NCBI RefSeq assembly: GCF_000317835.1 | Contig: NC_019789.1 | Span: 248,001 to 312,000 of the forward strand | DNA from: Deinococcus peraridilitoris DSM 19664 | Lineage (GTDB): Bacteria; Deinococcota; Deinococci; Deinococcales; Deinococcaceae | Direction: 5' to 3' | Length of the DNA stretch: 64,000 nt | Shown here: positions 8,758 to 17,466 of the stretch, in pieces | Numbering within the stretch: position 1 is the first letter of the stretch | Layout of the letters: every line of letters starts with the position of its first letter | Program-made: the position numbers and the translations under genes | The notes under the pieces: generated by a model | Told to the model about the DNA's origin: nothing | The model's database searches: none | The model's input: the letters and a program-made list of their open reading frames with translations, nothing else

Positions 8758-9820
8758 TCAACCTCTTTCGGGGAAGCGGGAAATGGGTTCGCTGCGGTCA
8801 TGCTGCTTTCCGGTGACGTGGGCAAGGGTGCCTTGCACGTTCATGGTTGCACCAATCACTTGCGCTTTCAGGCCGTATCTCGAAGCCACGCCTTGCAGGA
8901 CGGCGACGACTTGCTGTGCGCATTTGACTTTCAAATCAAACAGGGCCTTTTCGGAGTACCACGCGACGTGCGGCGTGACGACGCAGGTGGTCCGCGTGGT
9001 CCGGGGGTGAGCTGGGGAAGCGGCTCCTGCTCGGCCACGTCCAGTCCCGCTGATCGAGCCTTCGTGAAGGGCGGTGAGGCGTGCTTGCGTGTTGAGAATG
9101 CCGCCTGAGGCGGTGTTGAGCAGGACCGCTCTGGGTTTCGTTCGCCGCAGCGCGGCCGCGTCGATCAGGGGGTGTTTCCGGCTGGTCAGGAACGTGCAGG
9201 GAGATCAAGTCCGCTTCAGCTCGCAACGCTCAGCGTAACCATCTTCACTCCACCAGCACCACGGCTGCCGGGCTCAGCGGATGCATCGTAAGCTATGGCG
9301 TGCCAGCCGAGTCCTTGGCCTTTACGGGCGGTGGCTTGACCAAGGTGTCCGTAGCCGACCAGACCGAGGTTTGGCCCGGTGAGCGGTGAAGGCGCTGGGT
9401 TTGCTTGAAGTCCCACTGTCCGTCGCGTACGTCCCAGTCGAGCCGTGTCACGCCGCGCGTCAAGTTCAGGAGCAACGCGGTGGCGTGATCGCTGACTTCC
9501 TCGACGCTGTAATCCGCGACGTTGCAAACGGTGATGCCAAGCTCAGTGGCGGCGTCCACGTCGGTGGTGTCTACATCAATGCCGGAGCGGGCGACGACGC
9601 GCAGGTTGGGCAGGGCTGAGAGGACTCGCCTGGTGAGGAAGCCTTGCGCATCAAAGCAATTGGCGATGACGGCTTCTTCGGGGCGGAACGGGGTCGGGTG
9701 GAAGGTCACGCTGGCCGTTTCCACCGCTTGCCGCTCAAGGACAAGTGCGGCATAGTCGCAATCCGTGACGGAGACTTTTCGTGTCATGCGTGTTCGCTCG
9801 TTTGGACCGGGTGCCGTCAA
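8758..9820 (-). pseudogene. Frameshifted D-2-hydroxyacid dehydrogenase
   Basis: The N-terminal part (from 9820; alternative ATG at 9787) reads VTDCDYAALVLERQ ... VVARSGIDVDTTDVDAATEL ... VCNVADYSVEEVSDHATALL, typical of phosphoglycerate-dehydrogenase-like enzymes. The NAD-binding glycine motif LGLVGYGHLGQ appears in a second frame near 9370. The C-terminal VVTPHVAWYSEKAL with catalytic His region appears in a third frame before the stop at 8758. So at least two frameshifts break an otherwise full-length gene of about 340 codons. Position inside the galactonate operon suggests a role in 2-hydroxy/2-keto acid interconversion, now lost unless the shifts are sequencing errors. Confidence 0.8.
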
Positions 9821-9843
9821 GGTGAAATTCTCCCTTCTCAGGT

Positions 9844-10461
9844 TCAGCCGTGCAGCTGCTGAAGGACCCGGCGGGCACGTTTTTGAAGGAGGGAGTAGTC
9901 CGGACGTGACCAGTCTGTGCTGGTGAGGTAACTTCCCAAGCCAACACCAACCACGCCGGCTTTCATAAAGTCCTGCAAGTTGTCCTCGGTGATCGCGCCG
10001 ACGGCGAGAATCGGGAGGTCCGGGTAAGGCCCAAGGAGGCTCTTCACGTACCCCGCCCCCAGATTCCCAGCGGGGAAAAGCTTGACGACTTCACTGCCCT
10101 GGGCGCGGGCTTGCTGGATTTCGGTTGGGGTGGTGGCACCGCTGATCAGGCCGAGCTGGTGCTGGCGGGCGTACGTGTTCACGTCGGGAATCAGGTGCGG
10201 GGTGAGGATGTACGTCGCGCCGGCTTGCCGGGCAGCTTCGGCGCGCTCGGGGGTGGTGATGGTCCCAGCGCCGAGGTGCAGGTCGTGGCCGAAGTGCTGT
10301 TGGATGGCCTGCAGGGCGGGCACGCCGAATGCGTCGCTGAGGGCCACTTCGAGCAGGCGCACCCCGGCGCCGTGCAGGTGCTCGGCCAGCTTGGGGGCGT
10401 GTTGTGGGGGTACGCCGCGGAGAATGGCAATCAATCGGTGTTGCTCAATCAATTCGAGCAC
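9844..10461 (-). CDS. dgoA: 2-dehydro-3-deoxy-6-phosphogalactonate-type aldolase
   Basis: A 205-residue class I aldolase starting at the GTG at 10461, which has AAGGAG 6-7 bases upstream; longer readings run into the kinase gene. Landmarks are IAILRGV near the N-terminus, LLEVALSD (catalytic Glu), LGAGTI, and EVVKLFPAGNLG with the Schiff-base Lys. It splits KDPGal to pyruvate and glyceraldehyde-3-phosphate. It is immediately downstream of the KDGal kinase, the order found in dgo operons. It differs from the aldolase at 8096-8755, so the operon has two, perhaps for galacto and gluco epimers. Confidence 0.85.
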   Translation of the reverse strand: MLELIEQHRLIAILRGVPPQHAPKLAEHLHGAGVRLLEVALSDAFGVPALQAIQQHFGHDLHLGAGTITTPERAEAARQAGATYILTPHLIPDVNTYARQHQLGLISGATTPTEIQQARAQGSEVVKLFPAGNLGAGYVKSLLGPYPDLPILAVGAITEDNLQDFMKAGVVGVGLGSYLTSTDWSRPDYSLLQKRARRVLQQLHG

Positions 10462-10463
10462 GC

Positions 10464-11408
10464 TTACTCCTTGCGGGACGTGTATTGCTCGTGTAAGTGC
10501 AGGGCTCCGGCGATGGCCGCCTGCTGGGTTGTCGTTTCGTCCGCGACGTCGACTTGCTGACCGCGCGCTTGAAGGTAGCGCTGCATGGGAAGGGTCATGG
10601 TGGAGCGTCCGTACAGCACCAAGTGCGGCTGGCCCATCAGGAGGGACAGGTCGAGGCTCGCGATCGCGCCCAGCAGGAAGCTGGCGGCGTCCTGAGGGGT
10701 GGCCTTGAGGAACTGGTCGGCGAGCCGCACCATAAAGCAAGCCCGGCTGAAGCCATGCTGCACGCTGGCGTTCAGCCCTTGGTGCCACCAGTGGTCATTC
10801 ACTTCATGGAAGGTGTCCAGGGGTGGCACGCTGCTGCGGAGAATCGTGTGCATGGAGATGGCGGCCAGCAGTTCACCGTTCAGGTTGGTGCGGCTGGCGT
10901 GAATTCCTTGATCGTCAGTCCAGACGAGCTTGTGGTGCGAGCCGTAATGCATGAAGGTCACGTTGCCGGAGAGGCTCAGGAGGCGCCTGAGGCCAACCAC
11001 CTCCGTTTCTTCGCCTCGCATGACATCCGCTTGCGCGAGGTCATCCAAAGACAGTGTGGACGGGAGGGTGCGGACGCCCGGGACGAAGAGCACCTCCCCG
11101 AGGTCAGTGAAATGATGAAGCATCAGGCTCGTGGCGAGCGCTTCGTAGGTGAGGGGTGCGTGGAGTTGTGGAACTTCAAGCAGCCCGACGTTGCTGGAGA
11201 TCATCCCGGACGCGATGATGGTGGTGATCGAGCCGGTACGGCGTGCTTCACTCAGCAATTCAGCGATGGCTGCTCGAAGTTGATGGTTGACTCCAGCGCG
11301 CGCGACGTCCGCGGAACCGACTTGGCGTTCGCCGTGCCATACGACGTGATTTTGATCCCACAGGCGGAGCCGCGTTCGGGTGGTTCCGGAATCGAGAAGG
11401 GCAATCAA
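10464..11408 (-). CDS. dgoK: 2-dehydro-3-deoxygalactonokinase
   Basis: A 314-residue kinase of the DgoK family (ASKHA fold). The TTG at 11408 is chosen because AAGGAG lies 7 bases upstream and the family start LIALLDSGTTRTRLRLWDQN follows at once. Other landmarks are IIASGMISSNVGLLEVPQL near residue 85, VPGVRTLP, and DVMRGEETEVVGL near residue 150. It phosphorylates 2-keto-3-deoxygalactonate at O6 with ATP. Two bases separate its stop from the aldolase start, so they share one transcript. Confidence 0.9.
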   Translation of the reverse strand: MIALLDSGTTRTRLRLWDQNHVVWHGERQVGSADVARAGVNHQLRAAIAELLSEARRTGSITTIIASGMISSNVGLLEVPQLHAPLTYEALATSLMLHHFTDLGEVLFVPGVRTLPSTLSLDDLAQADVMRGEETEVVGLRRLLSLSGNVTFMHYGSHHKLVWTDDQGIHASRTNLNGELLAAISMHTILRSSVPPLDTFHEVNDHWWHQGLNASVQHGFSRACFMVRLADQFLKATPQDAASFLLGAIASLDLSLLMGQPHLVLYGRSTMTLPMQRYLQARGQQVDVADETTTQQAAIAGALHLHEQYTSRKE

Positions 11409-11455
11409 GCAGAACTCCTTTTCAATGGGTGGCAGAGTAAGGCGGCGGCTTGCAC

Positions 11456-12604
11456 TTACCATTCAGCGATGCTGCCGTCCTCGTACCGCCAGATCGGGTT
11501 GCGCCACTGATGGCCAACTTGGGCCATTTCACGGACTTTCTCCTCGTTCACTTCAATGCCAAGGCCTGGCCGCTTGAGGCGCTCCACGTACCCACGTTGG
11601 TAGTGGAACACGCCGGGGTCGCTGAGGTAGTCCAGCAGGTCGGTGCCCTGGTTGTAGTGAATGCCGAGGCTTTGCTCTTGAATGAACGCGTTTGGCGTGC
11701 AGAAATCAACTTGCAGGGACGCGGCAAGCGCGATTGGCCCCAGGGGGCAGTGAATGGCCACCGCGACGTCGTAGGCTTCGGCCATCGCAGCGATCTTGCG
11801 GGTCTCGAAGATGCCGCCGGTGTGGGCCACGTCAGGCTGGACGATGTCCACGTACCCTTCTTGCAAGGCGCGTTTGAAATCCCAGCGGGTGTACATCCGT
11901 TCACCCGTTGCAATGGGGGTGCTGGTGTGTTGCACGATGTCGCGCAGTGCTTCGAGGTTCTCTGCGAGGACGGGTTCTTCGATGAACATCAAGCCGAACT
12001 GGTCGAGTTCCCGCGCGAGGACCTTGGCCATGGCTTTGTGCACACGCCCGTGGAAGTCCACACCAATCGCCACTTCCGGCCCGAACGTTTCTCGCACGAG
12101 CGCAACGCGCTCCACGGCTTCCGCGACGCGCGAGGGCGAGTCAATCCAGCCCATGCGCTCGGTGCCGTTCATCTTCACGGCGGTAAAGCCATGGTCGATC
12201 AGCCGTTTGGCTTCTTCCACCACGATTCGCGGGTTGTCCCCGCCAATCCAGGCGTACACCCGCATCCGGTCGCGTACGGCACCGCCGAGCAGTTCGTAGA
12301 CGGGCACGCCGAGGGCTTTGCCTTTGATGTCCCACAAGGCCATTTCGATGCCTGAAATGGCGCTGCTGAGAATAGGCCCACCTCGGTAGAAGCCGCCGCG
12401 GTAGAGCGTCTGCCAGAGGTCCTCGATTCGACTCGCGTCTTGTCCGATCAAGTACTCGCTGAGCTCCTCAACGGCAGCTTTCACGGTTCCCGCCCGGCCT
12501 TCCACGATGGGTTCACCCCAACCAACCAAACCCTCGTCGGTGGTGATTTTCAAGAAGAGCCAGCGTGGAGGGACGGTAAACAATTCAAGTGCAGTGATTT
12601 TCAC
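11456..12604 (-). CDS. dgoD: D-galactonate dehydratase
   Basis: A 382-residue enolase-superfamily enzyme (mandelate-racemase subgroup). The GTG start has GGAGG five bases upstream. Metal ligands and catalytic residues are visible: Asp/His in GVDFHGRVHK (about 183-190), Glu in MFIEEPVL (about 210), Glu in ATGERMYTRWDFK (about 236) and His in AIHCPLGPIALAAS (about 285). It removes water from D-galactonate to give 2-keto-3-deoxygalactonate, the first step of the De Ley-Doudoroff route. It heads the run of catabolic genes after the regulator; length matches E. coli DgoD. Confidence 0.95.
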   Translation of the reverse strand: MKITALELFTVPPRWLFLKITTDEGLVGWGEPIVEGRAGTVKAAVEELSEYLIGQDASRIEDLWQTLYRGGFYRGGPILSSAISGIEMALWDIKGKALGVPVYELLGGAVRDRMRVYAWIGGDNPRIVVEEAKRLIDHGFTAVKMNGTERMGWIDSPSRVAEAVERVALVRETFGPEVAIGVDFHGRVHKAMAKVLARELDQFGLMFIEEPVLAENLEALRDIVQHTSTPIATGERMYTRWDFKRALQEGYVDIVQPDVAHTGGIFETRKIAAMAEAYDVAVAIHCPLGPIALAASLQVDFCTPNAFIQEQSLGIHYNQGTDLLDYLSDPGVFHYQRGYVERLKRPGLGIEVNEEKVREMAQVGHQWRNPIWRYEDGSIAEW

Positions 12605-12680
12605 ATGGCCTCCGGGATTGCATCAATGCACGCGGAGTTGCTTGGCGCCATGCGAATTTCTGGCGTCAAGCAACTCTCGG

Positions 12681-12691
12681 TGGTCTGACGG
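12681..12691. promoter_or_regulatory. Candidate FCD-GntR operator ahead of dgoD
   Basis: TGGTCTGACGG fits the TNGTCNGAC core bound by many FadR-subfamily (FCD) regulators. It lies at the end of the dgoR gene, about 80 bases before the dgoD start, where the adjacent FCD regulator could act. One half-site is weaker than the other; single occurrence, so the call is tentative. Confidence 0.35.
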
Positions 12692-12695
12692 CTGG

Positions 12696-13454
12696 TCAGT
12701 AAGCGACGGGGGACTCGTCGCGCGCTTGTTCGCCTCGAACGCGTTTCAAGTTGCGCTGCCCGACGAGGAGCATCTGCGTCATCAAGCGTCGCGCTTCGTC
12801 CGGTTGGCGAAGGCGGATGGCGTCGAGGACCGCGAGGTGCTCTTGGGTTGACTGCTTGTGGGAGTTGTAGTTGTTGGCAAGGAGAATCTGCTTGGTCAGC
12901 GCGACTTCGAATGAGTTCGCGAGCTGGGCGTAGATGACGTTGTGGCTGGCGCGCAGGATGGCGATGTGAAATGCCACGTCGCCTCGCGTGGCTTCTTCAG
13001 GCGCCGCCCCGAGGTTGTGCGCCATTCGCAGGAAGGCCGCTTCGATCATCGCGACTTCTGCCGCGGTGGCTCGACGTGCGGCGAGTTCCGCCGCCATTGG
13101 CTCGACGACCAGCCGGACGTCCATCAAGTCGTCGATGAAGCGGTACCAGCCGGTCGTCTGGTCGATCCACTCCAAGACGTGAGGGTCAAGGAAATTCCAT
13201 TGTTCCTGATCGAGGACACGGGTTCCGACGCGCGGGCGGCTTTCGAGCATTCCGCGCGTCGCGAGGACCCGGATGGCTTCACGAACGGCGCTGCGGCTCA
13301 CGCCGTACTCCTGGCACAGCATCTGCTCGGTGGGGAAGTCCCGGTGAGGCGTGAATTCCCCACCCACGATCCGGCGGGCAAGACGGTCCACCAGTTCCTT
13401 GTGCACGCGGGGTTTGGTGAGTGTGGGTGGCGCGCTCATCGTTGGGTGGGTCAC
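12696..13454 (-). CDS. dgoR: FadR-subfamily GntR regulator of galactonate genes
   Basis: About 252 residues: a winged helix (FPTEQMLCQEYGVSRSAVREAIRVL, split here by the usual turn; about residues 35-75) and an all-helical FCD effector domain with conserved metal-site residues in MDVRLVVEPMAAELAARRA and DVAFHIAI. The GTG at 13454 follows AAGGGA by about 6 bases; an internal ATG at 13439 is the alternative. The gene leads the galactonate operon, 91 bases before dgoD. By analogy with DgoR it should repress in the absence of galactonate. The symbol is by position and family. Confidence 0.78.
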   Translation of the reverse strand: MTHPTMSAPPTLTKPRVHKELVDRLARRIVGGEFTPHRDFPTEQMLCQEYGVSRSAVREAIRVLATRGMLESRPRVGTRVLDQEQWNFLDPHVLEWIDQTTGWYRFIDDLMDVRLVVEPMAAELAARRATAAEVAMIEAAFLRMAHNLGAAPEEATRGDVAFHIAILRASHNVIYAQLANSFEVALTKQILLANNYNSHKQSTQEHLAVLDAIRLRQPDEARRLMTQMLLVGQRNLKRVRGEQARDESPVAY

Positions 13455-13476
13455 CGTCTTTCCCTTGCTGTCAAAA

Positions 13477-13509
13477 CCCTGGGACCATGAGCAACTCATG
13501 GTCCCAGGG
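13477..13509 (-). terminator. Rho-independent terminator after dctP
   Basis: Perfect 15-bp inverted repeat (CCCTGGGACCATGAG and complement) with a CAA loop. On the minus strand it is followed by TTTTGA. It lies 6 bases beyond the dctP stop and before dgoR, so it ends the TRAP transcript and separates it from the galactonate operon. Confidence 0.85.
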
Positions 13510-13515
13510 CGGGCG

Positions 13516-14514
13516 TTACTTGCGCAGGCCTTCGAGGACCTTCTGGATTTGGTCGATGTTGGTTTGGCCGATGGTTTTGGCTTGCTGCTCGTACACTGGC
13601 TTCACGGCGGCGCGCATCTTGGCGATTTCTGCCGGCGCGATCTCGTTGACCTTCATGCCGTGCGATTTCAGGGCGGCGACGGCCTCATCCGTGCGAGTGC
13701 GGGACGCTTTGCGCTGAGCGTCACGACCGACGACGGCGCAATCGCTGATGATCTTCTGCTCTTCCTTGGAGAGGCGATCCCACAGCTTCTTGGAGTACAT
13801 CACCATAAAGGGCGTGTAGATGTGACGACTAAAGGACAGATAGTCCTGCACCTCGTACATCTTGGACGTCTCGATGGTCACCGGCGGGTTCTCCTGACCG
13901 TCGATCGCACCGGTTTCGAGGGCCGGGACGACTTCACTGAAGGGCATGGGCACCGGGTTGGTCTTCAGCGCCTTGAACGTTTCCAGGTAGATGGGGTTGG
14001 GGATCACGCGGATCTTGAGGCCCGCGAGGTCCTCCATCTTGTTGATAGGACGTTTGGAATTCGTGACGCTGCGGAAGCCGTTCTCCCAGTAGGCAAGGTT
14101 GACGAGGCCGAGGCTCGTCATTTTGTTCGAGATGTTGCGGCCGAACGCACCGTCAAGCACTGCGTCAGCTTCCTTCTCGTTGTTGAACAAGAAGGGAAGG
14201 TCGAACACGCCGAGGGCTGACTGCATGCCGACGAGCGCGGAACTGGATGGGATGACCATTTCCAGGGTACCGGAACGCAAGGCGTTGGTGGCAGCGACGT
14301 CATCACCCAGCGCGGCGCTCCAGAAGCCTTGAATCTTGAGTTTGCCGTCAGAACGGTTGGCGGCGCATTCTGCCATGGCCTTCACGCCCGTCGCGACCGG
14401 GTGGGTGTCGTTCACCCCGTTGGACACGCGGATCGTTCGGTTCTGAATTTGCGCGTGGGCGCTGACACTGAGCAGGGCGAGGGTGACGGGGGCGAGGATC
14501 GCGAACTTCTTCAT
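13516..14514 (-). CDS. TRAP transporter substrate-binding protein (DctP family)
   Basis: A 332-residue periplasmic protein. The ATG at 14514 has AAGGAG upstream and begins a clear signal peptide (MKKFAILAPVTLALLSVSAHA, cut after AHA). The body has DctP-family features: IRVSNGVNDTHPVATGVKAM, the ligand-carboxylate Arg in GLKIRVIPNP (about residue 150), and IDGQENPPVTI near 205. It delivers a carboxylate, probably a sugar acid, to the DctQ-DctM membrane pair encoded upstream in the same operon. Galactonate, gluconate or xylonate are the likely ligands given the flanking pathways. Confidence 0.9.
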   Translation of the reverse strand: MKKFAILAPVTLALLSVSAHAQIQNRTIRVSNGVNDTHPVATGVKAMAECAANRSDGKLKIQGFWSAALGDDVAATNALRSGTLEMVIPSSSALVGMQSALGVFDLPFLFNNEKEADAVLDGAFGRNISNKMTSLGLVNLAYWENGFRSVTNSKRPINKMEDLAGLKIRVIPNPIYLETFKALKTNPVPMPFSEVVPALETGAIDGQENPPVTIETSKMYEVQDYLSFSRHIYTPFMVMYSKKLWDRLSKEEQKIISDCAVVGRDAQRKASRTRTDEAVAALKSHGMKVNEIAPAEIAKMRAAVKPVYEQQAKTIGQTNIDQIQKVLEGLRK

Positions 14515-14550
14515 ACTTTCTCCTTTCGCGAGCGACTGAAGCGGGCGCAC

Positions 14551-15840
14551 CTAACGCCTGCTGGACAGCCACTCAAGAGGGACGAGGACGAGTTGCGGAA
14601 ACAGGATGAGCAGGACGATCACGAGGGTTTGCGCGACCAGGAAGGGGGTGACGCCTTTGATAACGCTGGTCATGGAGACCTTACCGACCCCACTGACGAC
14701 GTTCAGTACCACCCCGACGGGCGGCGTGAGGAGTCCGATCGCGTTGGCCATGATGAACAGTACTCCGAAGTAGATGGGGTCGATGCCAACCTGCTTGATG
14801 ACGGGCATCAAGACGGGCGTGAGGATCAGAACGGTTGGAGTGAAGTCTAGCGCGGTGCCCACCACCAAGACCAACACCAGGATTACGAGCAGCAGCAAGG
14901 TGGGGTGTTCGGTGAACGGGGCGAGGACCTTGAGGATCTCAGAGGGAATGTTCGCCTGGGTAATCAGCCACGCGGAGACCACCGCGGCAGCGATCAGGAA
15001 CATCACCATCGCCGTTGTTTTGGCAGCGGTGAGCAGCACAGCGTACATGTGTCGCGGCTTGAGTTCACGGTACACGAAGGTGCCAATGACAAACGCGTAG
15101 ACGGCGGCGAGCACGCCGGCCTCAGTGGGCGTCACGATGCCAAAGCGGATGCCGCCGAGAACCGCGATGGGCATCACCAGCGCGAAGAAGCCGTCCAGCA
15201 GGGATTTCATGCGCACTTGCATGTTTTGCTTCGGCAGGACGGTCATGGACGTCGTTCGGCGGGACACGATGGCCCAGGCGACCACGAGGGAAACGCCCAT
15301 CAGCACGCCGGGCACAATTCCAGCCATGAATAGCTTGGTGATGGACAAGTTGGCGGCCACGCCGAACACGATGAACGCGATGGAGGGCGGAATGACGGGC
15401 GCGATAATGCCGCCGGCAGAAATCAGGCCTGCCGAGCGTGGCATGTTGTACCCGGCTTCGCGCATCATCGGAATCAGGATGGCCGCGAGGGCCGCGCTGT
15501 CGGCCGCGGCGGAACCGGACAGTGACGCCATGATCAATGCCGCGAAAATCGCGACGTATCCGATGCCGCCGTGCAGGTGCCCCACCCACGCCAGCGCGAA
15601 GTTGATGATGCGCTTGGAGAGCCCGCCAGCGTTCATCAATTCACCCGCCAGCAGGAAGAACGGGATGGCCAGCAGTTGGAAGCTGTCCGCGCCCAGCACC
15701 ATGTTCTGCGCGATGATCTGTGTGTCGAACAGCCCCATGTACCACATCAAGGCAATTCCGGTGAGGAGCAGCGCGAACGCGATGGGTACGCCAATGGCCA
15801 TTGACCCGATCAAAGCGGTGAGGAACACGGCGATGGTCAT
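14551..15840 (-). CDS. TRAP transporter large permease (DctM family)
   Basis: A 429-residue integral membrane protein with about twelve hydrophobic segments and family motifs such as PFFLLAGELMNAGGLSKRI (about residues 60-78), GSAAADSAALAAILIPMM (about 110) and LTPPVGVVLNVV near 375. It is the sodium-coupled transport subunit. Its ATG overlaps the dctQ stop (ATGA) and dctP follows 36 bases later, giving the order Q-M-P. Confidence 0.93.
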   Translation of the reverse strand: MTIAVFLTALIGSMAIGVPIAFALLLTGIALMWYMGLFDTQIIAQNMVLGADSFQLLAIPFFLLAGELMNAGGLSKRIINFALAWVGHLHGGIGYVAIFAALIMASLSGSAAADSAALAAILIPMMREAGYNMPRSAGLISAGGIIAPVIPPSIAFIVFGVAANLSITKLFMAGIVPGVLMGVSLVVAWAIVSRRTTSMTVLPKQNMQVRMKSLLDGFFALVMPIAVLGGIRFGIVTPTEAGVLAAVYAFVIGTFVYRELKPRHMYAVLLTAAKTTAMVMFLIAAAVVSAWLITQANIPSEILKVLAPFTEHPTLLLLVILVLVLVVGTALDFTPTVLILTPVLMPVIKQVGIDPIYFGVLFIMANAIGLLTPPVGVVLNVVSGVGKVSMTSVIKGVTPFLVAQTLVIVLLILFPQLVLVPLEWLSSRR

Positions 15841-16379
15841 TCCAGGTGCCCCTTGGCGGTGTGGGTGACGTCCTCGTCCACTCGGCCCGCGAAACGGTCC
15901 AGTTCAGCTGCGCTGAGCTTGCCAGTGAGGGCCCGGTACAGCCGCGCGAGGGTGATCAATCCAATGCCGACCGCGCTGAAGTACACGATGCCGTACACCA
16001 CGCCCATGTTCATTCCGCTGACGGGAGAGGTCGTGGTCGCGTTGATGCCGTGCTGCCGCAAGGTTCCGTCGAACAGCACCCAGGTGGTGAACAGAATCAG
16101 CAGGTCGGTGATGATCATAGCAATCCGACGCCCGTTGAGGCTGAATTTGCTGACCAGCATGTCCACCCCGAGGTGTCCGTGTTCGCGGGACACGATGACC
16201 GCGCCGATAAAGGTCAGCCAGACGAAGAAGAAGCGTGAGAGTTCCTCGGAGATCAGCAGGCCGGTATTGAATGCATACCGCAGCACGACGTTCGTGAACA
16301 CCATGCCGACCATGCCAATCAACAGCAGAACGATCAAAAATTCCAGGAAGCGGAACAGCAGTGCTTCGGCCCGCTTCAT
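15837..16379 (-). CDS. TRAP transporter small permease (DctQ family)
   Basis: A 180-residue four-helix membrane protein with the DctQ signature SRFFFVWLTFIGAVIVSREHGHL at about residues 47-68 (written here as a description of the region). It partners the large permease. It is the first gene of the TRAP operon; its promoter should be in the 16380-16595 region next to the two candidate FCD operators. No strong ribosome site is visible before the ATG. Confidence 0.9.
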   Translation of the reverse strand: MKRAEALLFRFLEFLIVLLLIGMVGMVFTNVVLRYAFNTGLLISEELSRFFFVWLTFIGAVIVSREHGHLGVDMLVSKFSLNGRRIAMIITDLLILFTTWVLFDGTLRQHGINATTTSPVSGMNMGVVYGIVYFSAVGIGLITLARLYRALTGKLSAAELDRFAGRVDEDVTHTAKGHLE

Positions 16380-16602
16380 TCCGTGGGCGCCCCGACTGCT
16401 CGCGCTTCGTCAGCCCGATTTGCGGAACAACGTTTTCTCATTCGAGGAGCAGTGCTCGTCATCTTGGCTTCGTCCTCCTTGGCGCGCTCATATGCATCCA
16501 GCTATGGGTGGCGGCCGACCAGGGTTAACACGGGGTGCAGCCTTGCACCCGGTGAGATTGTTGATTGCTCGACAATGTAACCGAGGCGGCGAGGCTTGTC
16601 AA

Positions 16603-16634
16603 TTATCAGACATTTGGAGCGACTTGTCGGACCA
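16603..16634. promoter_or_regulatory. Tandem FCD-GntR operator candidates between TRAP operon and HAD gene
   Basis: Two matches to the TNGTCNGACNA-like core, TTATCAGACAT (16603-16613) and TTGTCGGACCA (16624-16634), start exactly 21 bp apart, two helical turns. The second is also inside CTTGT-N6-ACAAG. They lie in the divergent gap, where either of the two FCD regulators of this window could act on dctQMP or the HAD gene. Seen by eye; binding not shown. Confidence 0.5.
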
Positions 16635-16727
16635 CAAGAAGAACACGGCAACCCGGTCGGTCAGCCGCTCGACACCACACCCCTGGCGACGCAAAACCTG
16701 GAAAAACCGGCGTGTTCTGGTGCGCCC

Positions 16728-17466
16728 GTGCCTCCCCTGAGCGCCGTTCTCTTCGACCTCGACGGCACCTTGATGGACACGCCGCCGGCCGTTGCGCGGG
16801 TGTTCCGCCAAATCCTCGCTGCCCGCGGCCACCCAGACGTTTCCCCCGCACGGGTCCGCGCCCTGGTGGGCACGCGCCTGCCGAATCTCCTCGCGACGCT
16901 CCTGAACGTCGGCGTGGACTCACAGGAAGTCGAGGAAGCCGTGGCTGACTACCGCCGCCTGTACAAACTGCACGTCACGCCCCGCGCCGAGGCGCTCCTG
17001 TACCCCAGGGGTGAAAAGCGGCCTGAATGAACTGCGCGGCGCCGCCTTCGCGCTGGCGGTCGCCACAAATAAGGTTCAGACGGTGGCCCTTGCCATGCTC
17101 GAAACAGCAGGCATCGCCCACTTCTTTCCGGTAGTGGTTGGATCGGATATGGTGCCGCTGCCCAAACCCCACCCGGCCTTGGGATTCCTCACCGCGGAGT
17201 GCCTGCACGCTCAGCCCGTGAATTGTGTAATGATCGGGGATACACCACACGACGTGCAAATGGCACGAGCGGCCGGGAGGCGCTCGGTGGCACTCACGCA
17301 CGGTACCCACGACCACGAGCGCCTCCAGCCAGTCGAACCCACGATCGTGCTGCAGTCATACGGGGAAACCGTGAAGTGGCTCATCGCACAGGGACGGCAG
17401 GGACCGCGCGGAGAAACGTGTGCGCGGTCCCTGCCGTCCCTCTCTATCCGCCAAAGAACGCGGTAA
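16728..17466 (+). pseudogene. HAD-superfamily phosphatase with one frameshift
   Basis: The first part (GTG at 16728) has the nucleophile motif AVLFDLDGTLMDTPP and a phosphoglycolate-phosphatase-like cap (VGTRLPNLLATLL). The second part, in another frame from about 17008, carries VATNKVQTVALAML, KPHPALGFLT (catalytic Lys) and MIGDTPHDVQMARAAG (acidic motif IV). The frames join if one base is removed in CCCCAGGGGTG near 17004. All catalytic motifs are present, so either a recent inactivation or a sequence error. Close to the pentonate and galactonate operons it could detoxify a phosphorylated sugar acid or phosphoglycolate. Confidence 0.8.
17391..17440. terminator. Large hairpin between convergent genes
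   Basis: Perfect 19-bp inverted repeat (17391-17409 and 17422-17440) with a 12-base loop. It lies at the 3' end of the HAD frame and just past the stop of the dehydratase gene, so it can stop transcription from both sides. The last HAD codons run through it, which suggests the natural HAD stop may have been earlier. Confidence 0.75.
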
